Assembly (NCBI GenBank): GCA_964461295.1
Contig: CAYWTX010000016.1
Coordinates: 1-14,853, forward strand
Direction: 5' to 3'
DNA from: CAYWTX01 sp964461295
Lineage (GTDB): Bacteria > Planctomycetota > Phycisphaerae > SM23-33
DNA length: 14,853 nucleotides
Shown here: positions 7,355 through 12,908 of the stretch, one piece after another
How the letters are laid out: each line of letters begins with the position of its first letter
How positions within the stretch are numbered: the first letter of the stretch is position 1
Notes under the pieces: generated by a model
Seen by the model: the letters and a program-made list of their open reading frames with translations, nothing else
Databases searched by the model: none
What the model was told of the DNA's origin: nothing
Translations under genes and position numbers: made by a program

Positions 7355-8662
7355 ATGAAACTGTTGCTGAAAGAACTTGCGGACCTGGCCGGGCTGTTGG
7401 CCGTGCCGCGCGAGCAAATCGACCTGGCCGGATGCTCCGCAGTTCTGGACCGGCTTGGCGGCCTGGCTCGCGAGCTTGCCGCGCCGGCCAAGGATGCGCC
7501 GCCGGCTGTGATCGAGCAACTCCGGGGCGCGGTGGACGGCTTGACGGAGCGCGTTCGGAAGCATGAACGCAACGGCGTTGCGTACGCCGCCGGCGGCGCG
7601 GCGGCTGCCGCGCCGGAAGTCTTCCGGGCCGCTGCCTGGAAAGAGGCGGGCTTGCCGGCCCTGTCCTTCGCCCGTACGGAACACGCCGCGAGCTTCGCGG
7701 ATTTCTGCCGCAAGCTCTATCAGGGAGAGACCAAGGGTTTGACGCCTTACAGCGGCAGTGACGGCGGCTACTTGATCCCCGATCCAGCCGTGGCTTCGCA
7801 GCTTCTGGCGATGGTGCAGACGGTCGGCCTGGCCGCCCGGATCGGCCAGGTGATCCCCCTGGGGCCGGGCGGGCTGTCTCTACCGCGTGTGCTGGCGGGC
7901 GGGATCGCCTACTGGAAGGCGGCGGGCGCGGCGGGCACGCAATCGACGCCGCAAGTTGAGAAGGTGACGCTGACGCCGGAAACCCTCATGGCTCTTGTGG
8001 ACCTGGACATCGAGCTTGAGCAGGATTCTTCGTCGCTCCTGGGCAACTTCCTTGCATCGACATTCGCGCATGCCCTGGCCTTCCGCGAAGACCAGGCGGC
8101 GTTCACCGGCGACGGCTCGCCAACGTACGGCGGAATCACGGGCGTCTTGAATTCGGACAGGGTAACGGTCGTTTCGACGGGCGTCCCCGCGCCGGAATTG
8201 ATGGACATTGACAACCTGGCCGACGCCGAAGCCGCCTTGTGGGATGGGGCAAGCGAGAACGCCCGGTGGATCGGGCACAGGACGATCCGCGCGTGCGTCA
8301 AGAAGATGAAGGACAACTTTAAACAGCCGCTTTGGCAGCGGGCGAACGAGCGGGAACCGGCGAACCTGATGGATTATCCGTTCGCCACTTCCCCGTTCTT
8401 CCCGCCCGCCACGGGGGGCAAACAGGCGAGCCTGAAGTACATGTGCCTGGGCGATTTCAGGTCAGGGCTTTTGGTAGGACGGCGCGGCCAGGTCGCGATT
8501 GACTTCAGCCGCGATGCGAAGTTCGCAAGCGGCCAGGTCTGTTGGCGCTGCATGGAGCGAATCGACATTGCGGTCAACGGCTACACGGCCGCCGAGATCG
8601 CGGCCAACGCCTATGACCACCTGGCCAACCCGATTGTGCTTCTACAGACATCCGCGAGCTGA
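7355..8662 (+). CDS. HK97-fold phage major capsid protein, long form with N-terminal extension
   Basis: 435 residues from the ATG at 7355, with CCGGAG ten bases upstream; the frame is open upstream to 7235, but the extra part overlaps the hairpin region and is unlikely to be coding. It is a clear paralogue of the capsid protein at 5614: KGLTPYSGSDGGYLIPDP (about 127-144), AARIG (about 160-164), TPETLMALVDLDIELEQD (about 207-224), REDQAAFTGDGSPTYGGITG (about 244-263) and a matching NPIVLLQTSAS end. Before the KGLTP motif it has about 126 residues against 50 in the first copy. The extra part is Leu/Ala-rich and helical, then an Ala/Gly linker, like the delta domain of HK97 gp5 that serves as scaffold and is cut by the prohead protease. 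This copy may therefore drive shell assembly. Confidence 0.9.
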   Translation: MKLLLKELADLAGLLAVPREQIDLAGCSAVLDRLGGLARELAAPAKDAPPAVIEQLRGAVDGLTERVRKHERNGVAYAAGGAAAAAPEVFRAAAWKEAGLPALSFARTEHAASFADFCRKLYQGETKGLTPYSGSDGGYLIPDPAVASQLLAMVQTVGLAARIGQVIPLGPGGLSLPRVLAGGIAYWKAAGAAGTQSTPQVEKVTLTPETLMALVDLDIELEQDSSSLLGNFLASTFAHALAFREDQAAFTGDGSPTYGGITGVLNSDRVTVVSTGVPAPELMDIDNLADAEAALWDGASENARWIGHRTIRACVKKMKDNFKQPLWQRANEREPANLMDYPFATSPFFPPATGGKQASLKYMCLGDFRSGLLVGRRGQVAIDFSRDAKFASGQVCWRCMERIDIAVNGYTAAEIAANAYDHLANPIVLLQTSAS

Positions 8663-8676
8663 TCGCGGGTGAGAAG

Positions 8677-8710
8677 AAACGGCCGATCTAGCACCCGATA
8701 ACGGCCGTTT
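8677..8710 (+). terminator. Inverted repeat after the last capsid gene
   Basis: AAACGGCC at 8677-8684 and GGCCGTTT at 8703-8710 form an 8-bp stem with an 18-base loop, starting 14 bases after the capsid stop. The descending arm ends in TTT but no longer T-run follows. It is a plausible transcription end for the capsid unit, in keeping with hairpins after the two genes before it. Confidence 0.45.
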
Positions 8711-8816
8711 ATGTCAGTGATTGTGGACGGAGTTCGACAGGCTCCGGGCGAGCAGCGAAAGGGCGAATACCCCCGTTGCCCGCTTGTCGTATCTCCATTC
8801 CGCCCCGCAACCCCTA

Positions 8817-8858
8817 CGTCGCCAGTCTCAAGATCAACGTCGCCAGTCTCAAGATCAA
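8817..8858. repeat. 21-bp perfect tandem duplication
   Basis: The 21-base unit starting CGTCGCCAGTCTCAAGATCA at 8817-8837 is repeated exactly at 8838-8858. Being a multiple of three, it keeps any frame open across it, encoding two copies of RRQSQDQ in one frame, but no credible protein surrounds it. Two copies only, so it is not a CRISPR or a long satellite. It may be a replication-slippage event or a protein-binding iteron near the element end. Confidence 0.8.
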
Positions 8859-8873
8859 CGCGCGGCTGTAGCT

Positions 8874-8963
8874 ATGCCGGACAAGTCGCCGGACAAGGCG
8901 CCGTGGCAAGGCCCGGCGTCGCTCCGCTATGCCGTGGCCAAGCGGCGGCGCGAAAGACCGTGA
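8874..8963 (+). CDS. Doubtful 29-residue ORF
   Basis: The ORF starts ATG at 8874 and ends TGA at 8961-8963. The product is strongly basic toward the end (AVAKRRRERP) with a PDKSPDKAPWQGP opening. The internal near-repeat PDK-SPDK and the basic tail could suit a tiny nucleic-acid-binding peptide, but there is no clear Shine-Dalgarno site (only GGCTGTAGCT precedes it). The frame is also open further upstream through the 21-bp duplication. It is included only because it is the sole compact frame between the last capsid gene and the large hairpin that begins one base after its stop. It may well be non-coding. Confidence 0.15.
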   Translation: MPDKSPDKAPWQGPASLRYAVAKRRRERP

Positions 8964-9049
8964 GTACAGGCGCATTTTTTTCGGGAGATCCGGCCGGACG
9001 GGTCTGGACACGGGTTGGGGCGCGTTTCCCGAGAAAAGTGCGCCTGTAC
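8964..9049. repeat. Large inverted repeat, 23-bp stem with two G-T positions
   Basis: The arm 8964-8986 (starting GTACAGGCGCA, then a run of seven T) is complementary to 9027-9049 (ending TGCGCCTGTAC) at 21 of 23 positions. Both exceptions are T opposite G, so as plus-strand RNA the stem would be unbroken with two U-G wobbles. The loop is 40 bases and GC-rich. As a transcript it would be a very stable hairpin; as DNA it could be a bidirectional transcription block, a palindromic REP-type element, or a single-strand transposon end. It lies between convergent genes. Confidence 0.75.
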
Positions 9050-9107
9050 GCGCGCCTTTTGGGCGCCGTTGAAGCGATAGCGGGGGGTGGGGGGGGAACG
9101 TCGCGGG

Positions 9108-9221
9108 GCGGTCGACTCCGGTCGGCCGACAGGGCTTATTCGCAAACGCCCTTCGGACGGGTCAAGACACGCCTGGCCGGCGTTTGGGATTCTTCCCCGC
9201 TGGCCGACCGGAGTCGATCGC
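9108..9221. repeat. Second large nested inverted repeat, about 20-bp outer stem
   Basis: Outer arms 9108-9127 and 9202-9221 pair at all 20 positions apart from one G opposite T (9111 with 9218); the core CGACTCCGGTCGGCC is perfect. Inside, CAAACGCC at 9143-9150 pairs perfectly with GGCGTTTG at 9179-9186, giving a nested two-stem shape of about 114 bases. It begins 59 bases after the first large palindrome. The design resembles dispersed intergenic hairpin elements or a structured RNA. No transposase frame is inside it. Confidence 0.65.
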
Positions 9222-9315
9222 GCCAGGAGGGCGATGGCGGAGTGAGTGGGGCGCAGGCAGGGAGGGAATAACGGCCTGGTTCAACTGAGGGTAGCACCTT
9301 CGCGTTGGCACGCTC

Positions 9316-9377
9316 CCTGTCGCCCCTTCGGGGCTTTGTGCTTAATTGCTTGGGTACCGGGGGCTTACGCCCCGGCC
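9316..9377. repeat. REP-like pair of short GC hairpins
   Basis: Two hairpins lie close together: GCCCC (9322-9326) with GGGGC (9330-9334) around TTC, and GGGGC (9360-9364) with GCCCC (9369-9373) around TTAC, joined by a T-rich link that includes CTTAATTG. I recall the pattern 'CCCCTTCGGGGC ... GGGGCTTACGCCCC' as a frequent intergenic motif in planctomycete genomes; this is memory, not a search result. It could also stop transcription coming from either side. Confidence 0.45.
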
Positions 9378-9462
9378 AAATCCTGTCGCCCCGTCTGGGC
9401 AAAGAGAAAGAGCGTCGCCCAGGATCACACCGTTCTGAACCAGACCATGCCTTCACGACCTC

Positions 9463-10338
9463 TCAAGCCAGCAGCAGCAGCGCGGGTTTCTCCAGCAGGT
9501 CCAGGATCATGCCCAGGAACGCCGCCCCGGCCTTGCCGTCCATGACCCGGTGGTCCACCGAAAGGCACAGGTGCAGGGTCGTGCGGACAGACAGGCGGCC
9601 ATCGACGACGAAGGGCCTCGGCGCCGCCCGCCCCGCCGCCAACATGCTGCTTTGCGGGGGCATGATGATCGCGCCGAAGTCGTCCACCCGGCTGTCGCCC
9701 AGGTTGCTCACGGACGCCGCCGCGCCGCCGACCGCGTCGGCGGGCAGTTTGCCCGACCGGGCGGCAGTCACCAGGCGGCAGCGTTCCCTGGCGACGCCGG
9801 GCAGGGCGAGGCGGTCGGCCTGGCGGATCACGGGCGCCAGCAAGCCATCGGGCACCGCGACCATGAGGGCCAGGTCCGCCGTGGGGAACTGGAGCAGGCC
9901 CTGGTCCTTCCAGATGCGGTTGGCTTCAGGACATTGGGCCATGGCGCGGGCCATCGCGCCGAGCAGAAAATCGGTCAAGGTCAACCGGATGCCGTGGGTC
10001 TTCTGCACCTCCTCCAGAAGTTGGGCTCGCAGATCGACCATCGCCGTCGCGTCCAATTCCGCGCGGAGATAGAAGTGGGGGATCGTGGCGAAGCTCTCCG
10101 CCGTTCGCCTGGCGACGGCCAGACGCATGGGGTTCACCGGCAGAAGGACGGGCGCGGCGTGCACGGCCGACCTGGCGGGGCGGGCCTTCAGCACGTCGGC
10201 CTGAACAATCCGGCCTTCGGGGCCGCTGCCGTGGAGGGCGGAGGGATCGATGCCCAGTTCGGCCATGGCCCGCCGGGCGCGGGGAGAAGCGGCTTGCCGG
10301 CCCGCGTGGGAGAGGTCTGTTGAAGTATCGTTATTCAT
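9463..10338 (-). CDS. Dihydrolipoamide acyltransferase (E2) of a 2-oxoacid dehydrogenase complex, lacking a lipoyl domain
   Basis: 291 residues, much shorter than usual E2 proteins (about 400-550). It begins directly with a peripheral-subunit-binding (E1/E3-binding) domain at about residues 17-52 (ASPRARRAMAELGID, then GSGPEGRIVQADV). After a short linker comes the catalytic acyltransferase domain, about 65-291, with the active-site motif DHRVMDG (H263, D267). It moves an acyl group from lipoamide to CoA in the cytoplasm and forms the core of the complex. There is no N-terminal lipoyl domain; that domain sits at the C-terminus of the E1 fusion encoded just upstream. The ATG at 10336-10338 overlaps the E1 stop by 8 bases, and AGGGAG precedes it, so the two proteins are translationally coupled and probably made in fixed ratio. 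The substrate (pyruvate, acetoin or another 2-oxoacid) is not decided by the sequence. Confidence 0.9.
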   Translation of the reverse strand: MNNDTSTDLSHAGRQAASPRARRAMAELGIDPSALHGSGPEGRIVQADVLKARPARSAVHAAPVLLPVNPMRLAVARRTAESFATIPHFYLRAELDATAMVDLRAQLLEEVQKTHGIRLTLTDFLLGAMARAMAQCPEANRIWKDQGLLQFPTADLALMVAVPDGLLAPVIRQADRLALPGVARERCRLVTAARSGKLPADAVGGAAASVSNLGDSRVDDFGAIIMPPQSSMLAAGRAAPRPFVVDGRLSVRTTLHLCLSVDHRVMDGKAGAAFLGMILDLLEKPALLLLA

Positions 10339-12781
10339 TGGGTGCTCCCTGGTTGGGCTGGATGACGCCCACGGGCTGGCCGAGGGCGACCACAGCGCCT
10401 TCGGCGGCGATGATCTTCACCAGAATGCCATCGGCGGGCGATTCGATCTCGAAGGTCGCCTTATCGGTTTCCACTTCGAGGACGCCTTCGCCCGTTCGCA
10501 CGGCCTGGCCGACGTTCTTGATCCACCGGACGATCTTGGCGTTCTCGATGGTCAGGTCCATGTTGGGCATGATGACCGGCACGCCCTGGATGGTCTCGGC
10601 TGGCGCGGGCGGCGGCGGCGCGAGGGCCTTGGGCGACGGAGCAGACGGCAGGGGCGGCGGAACCGGCGCCGGCGCAGGGGGCAGGGGCGCCTGGGCAACT
10701 GCCGGCGGCGCGGGCGAGGCAGATCCCGCCTTCGCTCGCCACGGCGCCGGCGCCCGGCCGGCCATCACGGTCTGGGCGGCCGAAACGACCTTGCTCACCG
10801 TCACGGCCACCGCGCCCTCCAGCGACGGGCTGAAGGGGAACGGCACCGGCTCGGTGTGCAGGCGGGCCACCGGAGCATCCAGGTCGTCGAACCCATGCTC
10901 CATCACGGCGGCCGCCAGTTCGGCGCCCACGCCGAACATCGCCCACGCCTCGTCCACCACCAGCAACCGGCCGGTTCTGTGCAGGCTGGCCGCCACCGTT
11001 TCCACGTCCATGGGCACGATGGTGCGAAGGTCGATCACTTCGCAGGAAATGCCCGCGTCCTGAAGTTGGCCTGCCGCTTCCATGCAGACGCGCACCAGCA
11101 TGCCGCACGTCGCGATGGTCAGGTCGGTTCCGGCCCGGACGACCGCCGCCCGGCCGAACGGCACCATGTGCTCGCCGACGGGGACCTCGCCGCGCGAGCC
11201 GAACATGGCCTTGTGCTCCAGGAAGAGCACGGGGTCGCTGGCCCGCAGGGCGGTCTTGACGAGTCCCTTGGCGTCGGCGGCGTTGGAGGGCACGACGACG
11301 ATCAGGCCCGGCACGTGACCGAACGAGGGATAGTACGCCCCGCTGTGGTGGGCGCCGGCGGACTTGATCATGCCCATCGGCGCCCGCACCACCACCGGAA
11401 CGCTGAACTGCCCGTTGCTGAGATATCGCAGCCGGGAGGCCTGGTGGACGATCTGGCTGCCCGCTTCGAAGAGGAAGTCGGCGAACATGAGGTCGGCAAT
11501 CGCCCGGCAGCCGGTGGCCGACGATCCCACCGACGCCCCGGTGAACGCCAGTTCGCAGATCGCCGTGTCAATCACCCGCCGCTGGCCGAACTCCTGCCAG
11601 AGCCCCTTCGTGTGGGCGAAGCATCCGCCGCGTTCGCCGATGCCCTCGCCCAGGCACACGATGGCGCTGTTGCGGCGCATCTCCTCGGCGATGCCGTCTC
11701 GCACGGCCTCAAGCCAGCTCTGCTGGACGCTGCGGCCTGGCGGCGCCGGCGGCGGCATCAGCGGGTTGATCGGCTCGGCGTATACGTGATCGTGCAGCGT
11801 GGCGGGGTCGGGCATGGGCGACGACTCGCCGAATCGCACCGCCTCCTCCACCTCGCGCGCCATTCGCTGATCGATGGCGTCCAGTTCCTCCGCCGAGGCC
11901 ACGGCCAGTTCATCGACCAAGAGCTTGCGGAAATGGGCGATGGGGCACCGCTTCTTCCATGCCAGCAGTTCCTCCTCGGTGCGATACGTCCCGCAGACCG
12001 GGTCGCCTTCGTGGTGGCCGCACCAGCGGTAGGTCTTGGCCTCGATGAGAGTGGGCCCGTTGCCGGCGCGGGCCCGCTCCACGGCCTCGCGCGCCGCCTG
12101 CCAGACGGCCAGCACGTCGTTGCCGTCCACGGCCACGCCGGGACAGCCGAAGGCGCCCGCCTTGGTGGCGATTTCGGGATTGGCCGTCGCGACACGCAGA
12201 GGCGTGGCGGTGGCGTACAGGTTGTTCTCGCACACGAAGACCACCGGCAGCTTCTGGGCGGCGGCGAAACCGATCGACTCCAGGAACGCCCCGTGGTTGC
12301 TGGCGCCGTCGCCGAAGAACGCCACGCCCACCGCGTCGACGCCGCGGACCTTCGCGCTCAGGGCGGCGCCGACGGCCAGCGGAATGCCGCTAGCCACCAG
12401 CCCGTGCGTACCCAGCAGTCCCACGTCGGCGGCGAACAGATGCATGCTGCCCCCTCGCCCGCCGGAGCAGCCCGTGGCCTTGCCGTACAACTCCGCCATC
12501 AGCCGCCGCGGCGGCAGGCCCTTGGCCAGCACCTGCCCGTGCCCTCGGTGCGTGCCCGTGATCCAGTCATCCTTGCGGAGGTGGTCGCACACGCCGACGG
12601 CCGTGGCTTCCTCGCCGATGTACAAGTGCAGGAACCCCGGCCAGACGCCCTTGCGGTTGAGGTCCTGTGCGACCGTCTCGAACCGACGGATGAGCGACAT
12701 GCGCTCGTAGAGGCGCAACAGGTCATCCCTGCCCAGACCGCTGGGCAACGTCCTGCCCGAATCAATCTTTCGCTTGCTCAT
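10331..12781 (-). CDS. Fused E1alpha-E1beta thiamine-dependent dehydrogenase with C-terminal lipoyl domain
   Basis: 816 residues in three parts. Residues about 15-335 are E1alpha: THRGHGQVLAKG near 77-88, and the thiamine diphosphate motif from GDGASN at 157-162 to ENN at 185-187. Residues about 350-675 are E1beta: GEGIG at 378-382, AHHSG with H478 or H479, and HVPGLIVVVPS. A Pro/Ala-rich linker at about 677-730 leads to a lipoyl domain at about 733-808 with the target lysine K774 in ETDKATFEIESPADG. The enzyme decarboxylates a 2-oxoacid and acylates the lipoyl arm. The GSMH and RWCGHHEGD stretches look closest to acetoin- or pyruvate-type E1, but the substrate cannot be fixed. Normally the two E1 chains are separate and the lipoyl domain belongs to E2. 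The start has AAAGGTG seven bases upstream. No E3 gene is in view. Confidence 0.92.
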   Translation of the reverse strand: MSKRKIDSGRTLPSGLGRDDLLRLYERMSLIRRFETVAQDLNRKGVWPGFLHLYIGEEATAVGVCDHLRKDDWITGTHRGHGQVLAKGLPPRRLMAELYGKATGCSGGRGGSMHLFAADVGLLGTHGLVASGIPLAVGAALSAKVRGVDAVGVAFFGDGASNHGAFLESIGFAAAQKLPVVFVCENNLYATATPLRVATANPEIATKAGAFGCPGVAVDGNDVLAVWQAAREAVERARAGNGPTLIEAKTYRWCGHHEGDPVCGTYRTEEELLAWKKRCPIAHFRKLLVDELAVASAEELDAIDQRMAREVEEAVRFGESSPMPDPATLHDHVYAEPINPLMPPPAPPGRSVQQSWLEAVRDGIAEEMRRNSAIVCLGEGIGERGGCFAHTKGLWQEFGQRRVIDTAICELAFTGASVGSSATGCRAIADLMFADFLFEAGSQIVHQASRLRYLSNGQFSVPVVVRAPMGMIKSAGAHHSGAYYPSFGHVPGLIVVVPSNAADAKGLVKTALRASDPVLFLEHKAMFGSRGEVPVGEHMVPFGRAAVVRAGTDLTIATCGMLVRVCMEAAGQLQDAGISCEVIDLRTIVPMDVETVAASLHRTGRLLVVDEAWAMFGVGAELAAAVMEHGFDDLDAPVARLHTEPVPFPFSPSLEGAVAVTVSKVVSAAQTVMAGRAPAPWRAKAGSASPAPPAVAQAPLPPAPAPVPPPLPSAPSPKALAPPPPAPAETIQGVPVIMPNMDLTIENAKIVRWIKNVGQAVRTGEGVLEVETDKATFEIESPADGILVKIIAAEGAVVALGQPVGVIQPNQGAPNE

Positions 12782-12908
12782 GAATCACACCTTTCTGGCC
12801 CGTTCTTCGGCTCACACCTCGACCTTTGGTCGGCACGCTGCCCAGCCAGTGCAACGGAATGTGAGAACACGGCCGCTAAGGGAACGTTTTCGGCCATCCG
12901 GGTATCGG

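Larger units (their letters stand above)
1..8710 (+). mobile_element. Mu-type transposable phage-like element (transposase plus HK97 capsid core), boundaries not determined
   Basis: Eight same-strand genes with phage or transposon hallmarks lie here in close array: unknown small protein, MuA-type DDE transposase, sigma70 factor, tape-measure-like protein, HK97 prohead protease, two HK97-fold capsid proteins and a small putative decoration protein between them. The host-type genes to the right are on the other strand. The extent given is a working span: the left limit is the window edge and the right limit is the hairpin after the last capsid gene. I found no convincing terminal inverted repeat or target-site duplication. 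Terminase, portal, MuB and tail genes expected of a full Mu-like phage are absent from this stretch. It may be a satellite, a remnant, or part of a larger prophage. Confidence 0.7.
8711..9462. other. Gene-poor junction between the phage-like unit and the dehydrogenase operon
   Basis: About 750 bases with no convincing gene. Open frames exist on both strands, but they run through large inverted repeats, have low-complexity Arg/Pro/Gly/Ser-rich products and lack good ribosome sites. The stretch holds a 21-bp tandem duplication (8817-8858), two long imperfect palindromes (8964-9049 and 9108-9221), a G-run (9082-9097, interrupted) and two small GC hairpins (9322-9373). I saw no tRNA, integrase or clear element end. 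It looks like accumulated non-coding repeats, and the right boundary of the phage-like unit should lie somewhere in or left of it. Confidence 0.6.

Noticed and set aside
5614..8662. Encapsulin nanocompartment rather than phage capsid
   Set aside because: A prohead protease directly precedes the capsid genes, and there is a delta-like N-terminal domain in the second copy. Encapsulin systems lack the protease and no cargo enzyme is adjacent. A domesticated phage shell remains possible.
8728..8746. A tRNA T-arm-like hairpin (CGGAG, TTCGACAGG, CTCCG), possible phage attachment site
   Set aside because: The loop is nine bases, not seven, and no acceptor, D or anticodon arm can be drawn around it.
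8817..8858. CRISPR array
   Set aside because: Only two adjacent units without spacers and no cas genes.
8711..9271. A plus-strand open frame in the junction
   Set aside because: It runs through both large palindromes and the 21-bp duplication, has no good ribosome site, and its product is low-complexity Arg/Ser/Gly-rich.
9136..9456. A minus-strand open frame downstream of E2
   Set aside because: It covers the REP-like hairpins and the second palindrome. The product is Arg/Pro/Ser-rich with no recognisable domain.
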